In this document: positions 1 through 9,790 of the stretch, one piece after another
Layout of the letters: each line of letters starts with the position of its first letter
Position numbering within the stretch: the first letter of the stretch is position 1
Source: Chryseobacterium pennipullorum
GTDB lineage: Bacteria; Bacteroidota; Bacteroidia; Flavobacteriales; Weeksellaceae
DNA length: 64,000 nucleotides
Assembly (NCBI RefSeq): GCF_003384725.1
Contig: NZ_QNVV01000021.1
Coordinates: forward strand, 35,568 to 99,567
Reading direction: 5' to 3'
Program-made: the position numbers and the translations under genes
Notes under the pieces: model-generated
The model's input: only the letters and a program-made list of their open reading frames with translations
The model's database searches: none
Told to the model about the DNA's origin: nothing

Positions 1-2
1 AT

Positions 3-236
3 CTTCTTCCTGAGAAGTTTACCATGAAAGATCTTCAATCTCTTTATGAAACCATTTTAGGTCAGCAATTCAGAAGGAACAACTTTCAACGGAAAATTCT
101 GAGCTTAAATATTCTGGACAGGCTGGAAAAGCTCTATGACGGCTCTGCGAATAAGGCGCCCTACCTTTATAAATTTAAAACAAAGGTGCATAATGCAGTC
201 AATCAGTATCCCATCATGAACGATGAGGAGTTATAA
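3..236 (+). CDS. NUDIX-type regulator, C-terminal fragment
   Basis: The reading frame is open from the left edge and ends at 236, so only about 77 C-terminal residues are visible. It reads LLPEKFTM then LQSLYE and RRNNFQRKIL. This resembles the winged-helix tail of flavobacterial NUDIX-domain regulators of the NrtR kind, which pair a NUDIX-like sensor domain with a DNA-binding domain. The internal ATG at 24 is not the real start because the homologous-looking frame continues upstream. The sensor domain and its ligand cannot be judged from here. Confidence 0.6.
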   Translation, partial: LLPEKFTMKDLQSLYETILGQQFRRNNFQRKILSLNILDRLEKLYDGSANKAPYLYKFKTKVHNAVNQYPIMNDEEL

Positions 237-364
237 AAATACAGTTTCACCCTTTAATTTAAATAAAATAGCAGTATAATACTGAAAACCAGATCATCCA
301 TAAGTTTTCAAAAAAATTTTCCAGACACCACGAAAAATGCTATTTTTAACAAAATCAAAAAATC

Positions 365-1543
365 ATGTCATATTATCCTCTTACAAGCATTCCCGATTAT
401 TATGGAATTGATGCTTTACTTACTGAAGAACACAAACTGATCCGCCAATCTGTAAGAGACTGGGTGGAAAGTTTTGTAATGCCACAGATTGATCAGGCTG
501 CCCAAAATCATACAGACCTTCCCGGGCTGATGAGAGAATTAGGGAAAATCGGAGCATTGGGTCCTTATATTCCGGTTGAGTATGGCGGTTCCGGATTAGA
601 CCAGATCTCTTATGGTCTTATCATGCAGGAATTGGAAAGAGGAGATTCTGCAGTGCGTTCTGCTGCTTCGGTACAGAGCTCTCTGGTCATGTTTCCAATC
701 AATGAATTCGGTTCCGAAGAACAGAAGAAGAAATATCTTCCAAAGCTTGCAGCAGGAGAAATGATTGGATCTTTTGGATTGACTGAGCCCAACCATGGCT
801 CCGATCCAAGTTCAATGGAAACGTATTTTAAAGATATGGGTGATCATTATCTTCTGAATGGAGCTAAAATGTGGATCACCAACTCCCCTCTATGTGATAT
901 TGCGATCGTATGGGCAAAAAATGAGGAAGGAAAGATACAGGGATTAATTGTGGAAAGAGGAATGGAAGGCTTTACCACACCGGAGACCCACAACAAATGG
1001 AGTCTGAGAGCTTCAAAAACAGGTGAACTGGTTTTTAATGACGTGAAAGTTCCAAAAGAAAACCTCCTTCCGGGTGTAACCGGACTGAAAGGACCTCTAT
1101 CCTGCCTGAATTCTGCAAGGTACGGGATTTCATGGGGAGTAATCGGTGCTGCCATCGACTGCTACTGTACGGCTGTTCAGTATTCTAAAGAAAGAAAACA
1201 GTTTGGCAATCCTATCGGTTCTTACCAGCTTCAACAGAAAAAATTAGCGGAATTCTTAACTGAAATTACAAAAGCTCAGTTATTGTGCCTGCAGTTAGGA
1301 AATCTTAAAAATGATCATAAAGCAACTCCTGCGCAAATCTCAATGGCTAAACGTAACAATGTAAAAATGGCTATCGACATTGCAAGAGAATCCAGACAGA
1401 TCCTTGGTGGTATGGGAATCATGGGTGAATTCCCAATGATGAGACACGCAGCCAACCTGGAATCAGTCATCACTTATGAAGGAACCCATGACGTCCATTT
1501 GCTGATTACCGGTATGGATATCACAGGAATCAATGCATTCTAA
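365..1543 (+). CDS. Acyl-CoA dehydrogenase, glutaryl-CoA dehydrogenase-like
   Basis: This 392-residue flavoprotein has the full acyl-CoA dehydrogenase fold length. Visible signatures include GLTEPNHGSDPSSMET (flavin and substrate region), MWITNSP, LRASKTG, RKQFGNPIGSYQL, and SVITYEGTHDVH near the C-terminus, where the Glu of YEGT is the usual catalytic base. The SSMET, WITNSP and LRAS blocks resemble glutaryl-CoA dehydrogenase, which oxidises and decarboxylates glutaryl-CoA to crotonyl-CoA in lysine and tryptophan breakdown. Substrate choice is inferred. It is monocistronic: 128 bp separate it from the upstream gene and a strong hairpin terminator follows. Confidence 0.85.
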   Translation: MSYYPLTSIPDYYGIDALLTEEHKLIRQSVRDWVESFVMPQIDQAAQNHTDLPGLMRELGKIGALGPYIPVEYGGSGLDQISYGLIMQELERGDSAVRSAASVQSSLVMFPINEFGSEEQKKKYLPKLAAGEMIGSFGLTEPNHGSDPSSMETYFKDMGDHYLLNGAKMWITNSPLCDIAIVWAKNEEGKIQGLIVERGMEGFTTPETHNKWSLRASKTGELVFNDVKVPKENLLPGVTGLKGPLSCLNSARYGISWGVIGAAIDCYCTAVQYSKERKQFGNPIGSYQLQQKKLAEFLTEITKAQLLCLQLGNLKNDHKATPAQISMAKRNNVKMAIDIARESRQILGGMGIMGEFPMMRHAANLESVITYEGTHDVHLLITGMDITGINAF

Positions 1544-1572
1544 ATAAGTCTAAGTTACAAGAAAACAGCACA

Positions 1573-1600
1573 AAGAGTCTGGCCTATCGGCCAGACTCTT
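1573..1600 (+). terminator. Rho-independent terminator after the acyl-CoA dehydrogenase
   Basis: A perfect 12-bp stem (AAGAGTCTGGCC at 1573-1584 with its complement at 1589-1600) closes on a TATC loop and is followed by a T-rich stretch, CTATTTTACT. Confidence 0.85.
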
Positions 1601-1706
1601 CTATTTTACTCACATTTCAGAGAATTGATATTCATTGAATAATTATTAATGTGTTAAAATTATTGCAAAATGATTAAATTAATTACCTTAATACCGTTAA
1701 AAATAT

Positions 1707-3662
1707 ATGAATATGAAAAAAATCACAACTTTTTTATTAGGTATTACCGCTCCCTTCTATTTTGCCCAACAGGCAGGTGATGTAGTCAGTGCCGAACAGA
1801 AACTGGATTTAACACCACAGGGTGTTACTCATTTTATTGCTAACAGCCTTGGCAGCCAAAGCCCGCCAGACTTTGTCAGCTACCTTAATAGTTTTAACGT
1901 AGGCTTGAAAGGGTATAAGATTACGTATTACACTAAAAATGAAAATAATGTCCTGGTAAAAGCCACCGGTCTCCTCATGTACCCTAATGTGGGATTCAAA
2001 TTGTCTACGGTTGTATCTGATCATGGTACTACTGACAGCAGGCACAATGTTCCCTCCAATTTTAAGGGAGTGCTGGCTGCAGGGTTTGTGGTTGAACTCT
2101 CCTATGTACTCAACGGTTATATCCTGATGGCTCCGGATTATGTGGGAATGGGTGACGGTGAGGGAGTTCACCCTTATGTAGATTATGCCACTGAGGCAGG
2201 AGCCACTATAGATTTCATTAAAGCAGCCAACAAAGTTTTGTCACAACTGGGAGTCAAGCGTTATGATGAATACTTCCTTACCGGCTATTCTCAGGGGGCC
2301 CATGCCGCTATGTCTACTTTGAAAAGGCTGAGCATTTCGAATCCCGATAACATTAAGTTCAAATATGCCTATATGGGAGACGGTCCGTATGATTTTTCCG
2401 GTGTTACCTTGAATAAAGGAGTTCTGGAAAAAGATATTTATCCGTTTACCTCTTTTCTCGCCAATGTACTCCATACCTGCAACAATACAGGATATAAAAC
2501 GTATACCCATGATATTTCAGAAGTAATCTCCGCGGAATATCTGGATAAATACAATTATCATGTGGTTCAGGATAACGGAGGATTGTTATGGGGACCTATA
2601 GTGTGGAGAAAACTCTTCACCAACAATTTCATTAACGATGTTACGAATAATAGCAATAACAAGCTTAGACAGTGTATGAAACCAAAGGATGTATTTGACT
2701 GGTATAATAAGACCCCAATGACCCTTGGGCATTCTACTGTTGATCTGGCTATTCCCCCGGAAAATACCTCAAAGACCATTGATGTACAGCGCGGTTATTA
2801 TCCTTGGTGGGACCTGAATAAATATAAGCTGCAGGCTTTCTATTGGGGACCTTTGGGCCATGTGGGAGGAATTATCCCTTTTACTTTGGCATCCAATGCT
2901 AAATTCAACACGCTTAGAAGTGGAGGTCTTCTCAACCAATGGGCGATTGCAGGATCTATTTTTGGAAAAAATACACCTCAGGGATCCTCCTCTATCCTTT
3001 CTTCACAGATTAAGCCGGACTTAGGGAATATGCAGCTGGTTGGTATTTCAGACTTCAATACAGAACAAGCAGCAGGCAGATCTGCGGATCAGCAAAGCTT
3101 ATCTGCTCTCAGCGACGGAGTATACCTGCTTAAAGTAAGCGAAAACAAGGAAAATAAGCTGCTCCCCTATATAAAAAGCACCCCTAAAGAAGTACCGGAA
3201 AATGAAATCATTCATTCTGAAAATAATGCAGTCTTAAAATTAAAGGTAGATCAGGAGGAGCTTTCTGCTGTTAATATTTTTGATGAAAACAAGACATTGA
3301 TCAAAAGTATTTCTCAACAGCAATACCATGATGACGGAGGGATAAGCCTGCAGGACCTGGACCCTAGAACTTACACCTTTGAAGTGGTAACACCATACTA
3401 TAATCTTCAGTTCAGCAAAGCCATCACAGGTACAGGTATCACAGAAAACAGCGCAGAAATTTTTACACAAAATAGGCAGATCATCGCCAAAGCACAAGGC
3501 GACATCAAAAACATCAGTATATACAGTATTTCCGGAGCTCTTATTCTCCAACAGGATATTCACAGACCTGTATTCGAATCAGGGAATTTGGAATCCGGTG
3601 TTTATGTTGTAAAAATCACGCTCTCCAATGGAAAGTCTGTTCATAAAAAAGTTAAACTTTAA
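1707..3662 (+). CDS. Secreted alpha/beta hydrolase with T9SS type A sorting domain
   Basis: This 651-residue protein starts with a signal peptide (KKITTFLLGITAPFYFAQQ; the ATG at 1713 is an equally good start). The catalytic part has the nucleophile elbow GYSQGAHAAM around residue 195, and the sequence LMAPDYVGMGDGEG resembles secretory lipases and acyl hydrolases. Roughly the last 80 residues (IYSISGALILQQD, LESGVYVVKITL, HKKVKL end) match the Por-secretion C-terminal sorting domain, so the enzyme is expected to cross the outer membrane by the type IX system and be anchored or released. The substrate is unknown. It is flanked by terminators on both sides and is probably transcribed alone. 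Confidence 0.82.
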   Translation: MNMKKITTFLLGITAPFYFAQQAGDVVSAEQKLDLTPQGVTHFIANSLGSQSPPDFVSYLNSFNVGLKGYKITYYTKNENNVLVKATGLLMYPNVGFKLSTVVSDHGTTDSRHNVPSNFKGVLAAGFVVELSYVLNGYILMAPDYVGMGDGEGVHPYVDYATEAGATIDFIKAANKVLSQLGVKRYDEYFLTGYSQGAHAAMSTLKRLSISNPDNIKFKYAYMGDGPYDFSGVTLNKGVLEKDIYPFTSFLANVLHTCNNTGYKTYTHDISEVISAEYLDKYNYHVVQDNGGLLWGPIVWRKLFTNNFINDVTNNSNNKLRQCMKPKDVFDWYNKTPMTLGHSTVDLAIPPENTSKTIDVQRGYYPWWDLNKYKLQAFYWGPLGHVGGIIPFTLASNAKFNTLRSGGLLNQWAIAGSIFGKNTPQGSSSILSSQIKPDLGNMQLVGISDFNTEQAAGRSADQQSLSALSDGVYLLKVSENKENKLLPYIKSTPKEVPENEIIHSENNAVLKLKVDQEELSAVNIFDENKTLIKSISQQQYHDDGGISLQDLDPRTYTFEVVTPYYNLQFSKAITGTGITENSAEIFTQNRQIIAKAQGDIKNISIYSISGALILQQDIHRPVFESGNLESGVYVVKITLSNGKSVHKKVKL

Positions 3663-3700
3663 ATACTAAATCCTTTATAATATCATTTCATGTTAATTTG

Positions 3701-3727
3701 AGCACTTCAGCAATGAGGTGCTTTTTT
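3701..3727 (+). terminator. Terminator after the T9SS hydrolase
   Basis: The arm AGCACTTC (3701-3708) pairs with GAGGTGCT (3715-3722), including one G-T pair, and is followed by a T6 run. Confidence 0.75.
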
Positions 3728-4117
3728 GGTGATCAGTACTTCACACTATTCCCAATAGTTTTCCTACAAATCGATTATAAAAACAGGCTCAAACATCTGT
3801 AAAAATGCCTGTCATATTTAGTCACAAAATGTATCAGCTTCTGTCCTTCAGGATGTCAACATTCGATAGGAACGGACTTTAGTCCGTTCACTGATCATAA
3901 AATTACTCCATTGGCTTTAGCAAAAACTTATTGCATCGGATAAGATTGATTTTTTAATGGATTCAAGATCAATTTTCTTACACCTGCTTCTTTTTGAATA
4001 ACTCTAAAAAAACAAATTGGAAATATTTTTCCACTTAGGCTTCGATTACAAAACATAAAACACTCACAACATGACTGTTATTTAAAATTTATAAAGAGCA
4101 TTAAGGCCGTTTTATGC
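3728..4117. other. Non-coding gap between hydrolase and TonB operon
   Basis: I see no credible gene here. The stretch holds one copy of a 40-bp dispersed repeat (3852-3891) and otherwise AT-rich DNA leading into the operator and promoter of the TonB receptor operon. Confidence 0.6.
3852..3891 (+). repeat. 40-bp dispersed repeat with palindromic core, copy 1
   Basis: The core GAACGGACTTTAGTCCGTTC (3870-3889) is a 9-bp-arm palindrome. The 40-bp unit recurs at 37167-37206 in opposite orientation with three differences. It is intergenic in both places. Confidence 0.85.
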
Positions 4118-4145
4118 AATCATTTTCACGATCATGAAAATGATT
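4118..4145. promoter_or_regulatory. Palindromic operator upstream of TonB operon (Fur-like)
   Basis: A perfect inverted repeat: AATCATTTTCA (4118-4128), a 6-nt spacer and TGAAAATGATT (4135-4145). It lies about 58 bp upstream of the -7 box. The AT-rich ATCATTTTC/GAAAATGAT arms recall Fur-family boxes, and the downstream genes suit metal regulation, but the regulator is inferred. Confidence 0.6.
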
Positions 4146-4202
4146 TTTATCAATTATTTTAAATTATTCTAAATAAAATTAGAAATCTCATGAAGAGGCT
4201 CC

Positions 4203-4210
4203 TAACTTTG
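4203..4210 (+). promoter_or_regulatory. Promoter -7 box of TonB receptor operon
   Basis: TAACTTTG fits the Bacteroidota -7 consensus TAnnTTTG. A weak -33 match (TTAG) lies about 20 nt upstream. The start codon is only 19 nt downstream, giving a very short leader. Confidence 0.55.
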
Positions 4211-4228
4211 CCGAAAGAATAATGCCAG

Positions 4229-7024
4229 ATGGTTCATAACGACTCCCGATTTCCCCTGAGACTCCAAATTTTCAGTGTACTCTTTTTTTTAATGACGTTT
4301 ACAACAGTCCAATCACAAAATACCCGTTTCCCGATCCTGCTTGAAGTAAAAAATAGCGAAAATAAAGTGGTTAATGGTTCTGAAATCAAAATTGTATCTC
4401 AGAAAAACACTTACGTGATCTCTACCAATGAAAAAGGAATCGCCACAGTGGATCTTATTCCGGATGAATATAGAATTGAAGTCCGGAACAATGGAATCCT
4501 TGGATATTCTCATAAAATATCCGTGACAAAAGCGGATACATTTACCTTGGTCTTTACAGAGAAAATCAATTCCATAGAAGAGGTGGTGATCACTGCTAAA
4601 GAAGGGAAAGGACTTACTTCGTCTTCTATTATAAACCGGCGTGCCATGCAGCATTTGCAGCCATCGAGTTTTTCAGATCTTCTGGAGCTGCTTCCCGGCG
4701 GAAGATCAGCCGATCCGGTTATGAATCAGGTGAATAAAATCAGCCTGCGAGAAACCGGCAGACCCGGTAGCGACTACAATACCTCCTCGATGGGAACAGC
4801 CTTCATTATCGACGGGGCTCCGGTTAATTCGGGAGCTAATCTTCAGTATTCCTACGATTTTCTGGACAAAACCAATAACGGGCTGAAGAGAAGATTGAAT
4901 GTCGGCAGCGGTGTAGACATGAGAAGTATTTCCACAGACCAGATTGAGCGCGTTGAAGTTTTAAGGGGAATTCCTTCCGTCATCTATGGAAACCTGACCT
5001 CAGGAATTGTAAAAATAACCAATACATCAGGCTATACAAAATGGAGAGCAAGGTTCAAGGCAGATGGCTACAGCAAGCTTTTCGCCGTCAGCAAAGGCTT
5101 TGAAAACAAAAACGGAGACTTAAAAATCAATACCGGTATCGATTATCTTAATGCGAAATCTGATCCGCGGGACCGACTGGAAAACTACAAGAGAATAACC
5201 GCCAATCTAGGGATTGTCAAGGAAAAAAAATACAGTAAAGGAGCTTCAAGATGGCAGACCCACCTCAGCTATACAGGTTCCCTGGACGGCTCAAAGTCGG
5301 ATCCTGATGTAGATCTGTCTGAAATGAATTCTTATGAAGTCAACAATCACCTGATCAGTCTTTCCAGCCAGTATACCTATACCAACAATCAGCCCTCCTT
5401 TTACAGGTCTACGGAAATTCAGGCTACAGTCAATCAGAGATTTGATAAAATAAAACAGACCAAATTTATCCAGCTGGAAAATGCAACAGCTTTTCCTTTA
5501 TCCACCAATGAAGGCGAATATGATGGGTATTATCCGGAACCGCAGTACATTTCAAATTATGCGGTTGATGGGAAGCCTCTTGATGTATTTTTAAAAATGG
5601 TCAATAATTTCAGGCTTGATTTTAAATCTTTGAAAAATGAATTCAATGCAGGATTCGACTGGCAGATGAGCAAAAACTGGGGTATGGGACAGCAATTTGA
5701 TATTTACAAACCTATTGACCCTAAAGCGACCTTCAGACCCCGTGCTTACCGTGATGTACCCGCATACATTACTTCAGCCTTATTTCTGGAATCAGTGAGT
5801 ACGGTAAATGTGGGTAAGCACAACCTTATCCTGGCTTTGGGAGTAAGAGGAAACACTATGATGAATCTTCCTTCGTATTTCAGGATGAACGGGAAAGTCT
5901 ATGCTGATCCCCGCGCCAACTTCCAGTGGGAACTCCCTTCATTTGAGTGGATGAACAAAAAAGCACAATTGGCTGTAACGCTCGGCTATGGTAAGCAAAG
6001 TCTTTTCCCCGACTTAAATATGCTGTATCCCGAACTGGTCTACAAAGATATCCAGCAGCTGAACTATTTTCATAATAATCCGGATTACCGGAGAATCAAC
6101 TATAAAACGATGATCTACAATCCGCAAAACCCGGAAATAGAACCCGCCGTCAACGAAAAGTTCGAAGCAAGAGTAGATTTTAACCTAGGGGCCCATCAGT
6201 TATCCGTTACCGTTTTCAGAGAAAATATGCGTAATGCTTTCCGCACGATGAATGAATATGCGGTATACCATTATAAAAAATATGATACTTCGGGACTTGC
6301 CCATGACGCGATAACTTCACCACCTGACTTAAGTACACTCCCCTATCAGACGGTGAACGAAAATTTCACCTACAACATACAGCGCAATGGCAGCGAAATT
6401 GATAAAAAAGGTGTAGAATTTCAGTATTCCTCCAACAGAATTCCGGTAATCAGCACCCGATTTACTCTGAACGGAGCCTGGTTCCGGACCGCATACAGCA
6501 ACAGCATGCCGGTATACAGAGGAAGGGATCTGCTGATCAACGGGAGACCGTATCCCTATCTGGGATTATATGAAGGTATGGAGCCCCGCTCAGTGAACGA
6601 AGTCCTCAATACCAATCTGATGATGGATACTTACATACCGCGTCTGGATCTTGTATTTTCCTCATCATTCCAGTTTTCATGGTATTCTATGAGAAAATTA
6701 CTACCAATGAACGGTGTGCCGAGTCAGTACGTGGATCAAAACGGCATTATACACCCATTTGACCCTGATACTTCCCGGGAAACCATCCTGGAAAACCTCA
6801 TCATTGGTCAGAATGAAGATCTTTATAATACATCCAGGAGACCCATGGAAATGAATCTTAATCTAAAGGTGACCAAAAGCTTTAGAAATAAAGCCGTTGT
6901 GATTTCAATGTTTGCCAACAGGCTTTTCAGCTACTATACTCCATACCGTACCAATGGCATTACCATCAACAGAAAAGGTGCCTATGACCCTTATTTCGGT
7001 ATGGAAATCAATTTCAATTTATAA
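4229..7024 (+). CDS. TonB-dependent outer membrane receptor
   Basis: A 931-residue protein with a signal peptide ending near TTVQSQ, an N-terminal carboxypeptidase-regulatory-like beta domain (about residues 35-120), a plug domain (about 125-280, with SFSDLLELLPG, IDGAPVN and IERVEVLRGIPSVIYG) and a 22-strand-type barrel ending in the aromatic motif GMEINFNL. It would import a TonB-energised substrate across the outer membrane. It heads a four-gene operon with a DUF4876 lipoprotein, a DUF6850 barrel protein and a di-heme peroxidase. The upstream palindrome suggests metal control. The gene is not of SusC length and no SusD partner follows, so a metal or heme compound is likelier than a glycan. 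The substrate is not known. Confidence 0.88.
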   Translation: MVHNDSRFPLRLQIFSVLFFLMTFTTVQSQNTRFPILLEVKNSENKVVNGSEIKIVSQKNTYVISTNEKGIATVDLIPDEYRIEVRNNGILGYSHKISVTKADTFTLVFTEKINSIEEVVITAKEGKGLTSSSIINRRAMQHLQPSSFSDLLELLPGGRSADPVMNQVNKISLRETGRPGSDYNTSSMGTAFIIDGAPVNSGANLQYSYDFLDKTNNGLKRRLNVGSGVDMRSISTDQIERVEVLRGIPSVIYGNLTSGIVKITNTSGYTKWRARFKADGYSKLFAVSKGFENKNGDLKINTGIDYLNAKSDPRDRLENYKRITANLGIVKEKKYSKGASRWQTHLSYTGSLDGSKSDPDVDLSEMNSYEVNNHLISLSSQYTYTNNQPSFYRSTEIQATVNQRFDKIKQTKFIQLENATAFPLSTNEGEYDGYYPEPQYISNYAVDGKPLDVFLKMVNNFRLDFKSLKNEFNAGFDWQMSKNWGMGQQFDIYKPIDPKATFRPRAYRDVPAYITSALFLESVSTVNVGKHNLILALGVRGNTMMNLPSYFRMNGKVYADPRANFQWELPSFEWMNKKAQLAVTLGYGKQSLFPDLNMLYPELVYKDIQQLNYFHNNPDYRRINYKTMIYNPQNPEIEPAVNEKFEARVDFNLGAHQLSVTVFRENMRNAFRTMNEYAVYHYKKYDTSGLAHDAITSPPDLSTLPYQTVNENFTYNIQRNGSEIDKKGVEFQYSSNRIPVISTRFTLNGAWFRTAYSNSMPVYRGRDLLINGRPYPYLGLYEGMEPRSVNEVLNTNLMMDTYIPRLDLVFSSSFQFSWYSMRKLLPMNGVPSQYVDQNGIIHPFDPDTSRETILENLIIGQNEDLYNTSRRPMEMNLNLKVTKSFRNKAVVISMFANRLFSYYTPYRTNGITINRKGAYDPYFGMEINFNL

Positions 7025-7043
7025 CAATTTCAATCAATACATT

Positions 7044-8261
7044 ATGTTAAAACACATCTTACGAACACTCTTACTATTGGGTGTAATCCTCAGCATTACT
7101 TCATGTTCTTCCGACTCCACTGATGCTCCTGAGGCACAAACCTCCCTTAAGCTGGAGCTGAAAGTAGTTCCTGAAAATATTCAGGTTAAAGAATACAAGC
7201 ATCTTAAAATCAGCTTTAAAGAACTGAATACCGGATTTACCACCACCAAAGAGCTTACCAATACCAATATACTGCAGACAGTACTTCCGTCAGGAACGTA
7301 TCACATTATTGCAGAGGGTAATATCATTTATGACAATTCCGGGCTTACGGAAGCCAAAGTAAGCGGTGTGCAGACCAGCCTTGTTATCAATGGCAGTGAA
7401 AGCAGCAAAACAATAGATCTTGCCCTTAAAGCAGGAAGCAGCAGCGATCTTATCCTAGAAGAAATTTTCTTCACCGGAACCAAAACTCCTCAGGGCGCCA
7501 TGTATTTCGGAGATCAGTATTTTAAGATCACCAATAATACGGATCAGACTTTATATGCTGACGGCATGCTTGTGATACAGTCCAGCTTTATGACCAATGA
7601 AAAACAGGAGTATAGCCCCAACATTATGGCCAATACATTCTCTGCAGGGGCCATCATCAGAATCCCCGGAACCGGAACCACCTATCCTGTAAAGCCGGGA
7701 GAATCTATTGTTATAGCAGAGGACGCTATCAATCATCAAGATTTCAATCCTTTATCCGTTAATCTTACCAATGCCAACTTTCAGATTTTCAAAGAAGACT
7801 CCGAAGATATTGACAATCCTTCCGTTCCGAAAATGTTGAATGTTTTTGAAAAAATGGTCATTCATACCCAGGGATACTATGCGTATGCCTTAGCCCGTTT
7901 GCCACAGGGGATGACATCTGATGCACTGCTCGGACAGAATACATACACTTACACTTACAACCTTACTTTCGGTGGAGATGTATATCCTATGGACGGTACT
8001 GCAGTCAAGATTCCTAATGAATGGATCACTGATGTGGTGAATCTTAGCGTACAGGATTCCTTCCAGTGGCTGGTAACCTCTCCTGCTCTGGATATGGGAT
8101 GGACTTCTGTAACTTCATTTGACGGGGACAAAAACCGTTTTGGAAAAGCAGTTCGCAGAAAAGTCATTGGACAAACCCTGGAAGGCAAAAATATATTAAA
8201 AGATACCAACAATTCCACCGTGGATTTTGAGCATGGTGTAAAACCTTCACTATTCAATTAA
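7044..8261 (+). CDS. DUF4876 lipoprotein
   Basis: A 405-residue predicted lipoprotein. I chose the ATG at 7044, which lies 19 nt after the receptor stop and begins a signal peptide with the lipobox SITSC (Cys21). The longer frame starting inside the receptor gene has no signal. The body starts with a Ig-like domain of about 120 residues (KLELKVVPENIQVKEYKHLKISF) followed by a beta-rich part including LEEIFFTG and GDQYFKITNNT. I recognise the family as DUF4876, which typically sits beside TonB receptors in Bacteroidota. A role as surface or periplasmic substrate-binding partner of the receptor is inferred. Confidence 0.7.
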   Translation: MLKHILRTLLLLGVILSITSCSSDSTDAPEAQTSLKLELKVVPENIQVKEYKHLKISFKELNTGFTTTKELTNTNILQTVLPSGTYHIIAEGNIIYDNSGLTEAKVSGVQTSLVINGSESSKTIDLALKAGSSSDLILEEIFFTGTKTPQGAMYFGDQYFKITNNTDQTLYADGMLVIQSSFMTNEKQEYSPNIMANTFSAGAIIRIPGTGTTYPVKPGESIVIAEDAINHQDFNPLSVNLTNANFQIFKEDSEDIDNPSVPKMLNVFEKMVIHTQGYYAYALARLPQGMTSDALLGQNTYTYTYNLTFGGDVYPMDGTAVKIPNEWITDVVNLSVQDSFQWLVTSPALDMGWTSVTSFDGDKNRFGKAVRRKVIGQTLEGKNILKDTNNSTVDFEHGVKPSLFN

Positions 8262-8262
8262 A

Positions 8263-9777
8263 ATGAAATATTTTCTTTCCATTCCCATTCTGTTGATCTC
8301 ATTATTCGGTACGGTAGTAAAAGCTCAGGCGAATGATACCATTACCGCAAAAATCCGCGAGGAATACAGCTATGAAAGACTGTTTAAAAATACCGTCAAT
8401 GCAAACCCTTCCACCCGGCTGGGGGCCGGAAAATACAGCTTGACTGCTTTCAGTGTATGGGCAGAAACCAAGGACACTCCCCTTCAATTAAAGCAAAAAG
8501 GGAACGGACAGCATCTCTGGGGTGTGGAAGCCCGCACTGTACAGAACCTTGATGATCAGACAGTGGTATGGGGCCATGCAGCCTATACACAAGGGAAAAA
8601 CAAACAGGTGGTATGGAATGAAAATGCAGATTATGACCGTATCTATCCTTATGTCGCCGCCGACAGTGTAGGCGGTGATATGAGGTTTGAAAATTACAGC
8701 TTTTCGGGAGGGTACTCCAAACAGATCAATACGTTTACCTTTGGTATTACGGGACGTTACCAGGCCAGCCTGAGCTACAGGGATACGGATCCCAGGCCCA
8801 AAAACACAGCAGCGACCTTTTCTGTCGCTTTGGGAGCTGATCAACTGATGTTTAAGACACTGAAAATCGGAGCTTATCTTGACGCTGAAAAATATACCCA
8901 AAAGCATTATCTAAGTTTTGTAAGCAACCAGGGCTATCCTACCATCTATACAATGAGCGGACTGGGAAATTACAATGAACTTCTTTCGGGGAAACTTCGC
9001 CAGGCATATTATGAAGGCTGGACCTATGGAGGCGGCATACAGATATTTGAAGCTGAACGCAGAAACTGGTATGTTACGGTTGGTTTGAAAAAGATCAATC
9101 TGGATAAACTTTTAACTGAATATACGGACCTGCATGCCTCCACCATTGATGAACATCAGGTGAACATTTCACTGGGAAAGTTTTTCGGTTCCGGGAAACT
9201 GAACTGGGGACTTTTTGCTGATGGAAGCATCATCAAAAGAAAGGGAACGGAGAATCTTTTTCTCAACGAAAACTCGAGAAACTATATACAGATAGGAAGT
9301 GTGGAAAAATACAGTCACGCGGTCGATCATGTCATCTTCAAGGGTCTTTTGCAAATGAATCATAAAAATGCTCAATCTTCATGGGTACCTTATTTCGGAT
9401 GGATCCGGGAAAAAGAAAAGTACAGCAGTCCACTCTCTTTGACTGATCTTCATAAAATAGTATATGGTGCCGATTATCAGTGGCTCAAAACGTTTAACAA
9501 CAGCCAGACCCTTTCTATTTCAATGGGGCTTTCTGCCACAAATGTCTATCGGAAAAACGGAACGTTTAACAATTCCGGAAAGCCGGCGATTAATCAGATG
9601 CTGCAGGAAAACTATGCCTTTCAGACTTCAGATGTCTGGCAGGCAAAGCTTGACATGCAGTATCATTTCAACGTACCTGTTATAAAAAATGTTTTTATTG
9701 GTGGGAAAATGATGTACAGCAATTTTAAGAACGGCAGCAATACCCTGTTTGCAGCTACGATAGGAAGTTTATTTTAA
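8263..9777 (+). CDS. DUF6850-type outer membrane beta-barrel protein
   Basis: A 504-residue protein with a signal peptide (KYFLSIPILLISLFGTVVKAQ). Long alternating aromatic and hydrophobic stretches fit an outer membrane barrel, including YSFSGGYSKQINTFTFGITGRY, WTYGGGIQIFEAERRNWYVTVGL and a C-terminal aromatic residue (GSLF). It begins 1 nt after the DUF4876 stop, so the two are translationally coupled. I recall the pairing of DUF4876 with DUF6850 proteins, but neither has a function I can name. It may form a second outer membrane component of the import system. Confidence 0.62.
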   Translation: MKYFLSIPILLISLFGTVVKAQANDTITAKIREEYSYERLFKNTVNANPSTRLGAGKYSLTAFSVWAETKDTPLQLKQKGNGQHLWGVEARTVQNLDDQTVVWGHAAYTQGKNKQVVWNENADYDRIYPYVAADSVGGDMRFENYSFSGGYSKQINTFTFGITGRYQASLSYRDTDPRPKNTAATFSVALGADQLMFKTLKIGAYLDAEKYTQKHYLSFVSNQGYPTIYTMSGLGNYNELLSGKLRQAYYEGWTYGGGIQIFEAERRNWYVTVGLKKINLDKLLTEYTDLHASTIDEHQVNISLGKFFGSGKLNWGLFADGSIIKRKGTENLFLNENSRNYIQIGSVEKYSHAVDHVIFKGLLQMNHKNAQSSWVPYFGWIREKEKYSSPLSLTDLHKIVYGADYQWLKTFNNSQTLSISMGLSATNVYRKNGTFNNSGKPAINQMLQENYAFQTSDVWQAKLDMQYHFNVPVIKNVFIGGKMMYSNFKNGSNTLFAATIGSLF

Positions 9778-9790
9778 ACACAGAAGTATT

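Noticed and set aside
4229..7024. SusC-type glycan receptor
   Set aside because: No SusD lipoprotein follows, and the partner genes are DUF4876, DUF6850 and a peroxidase.
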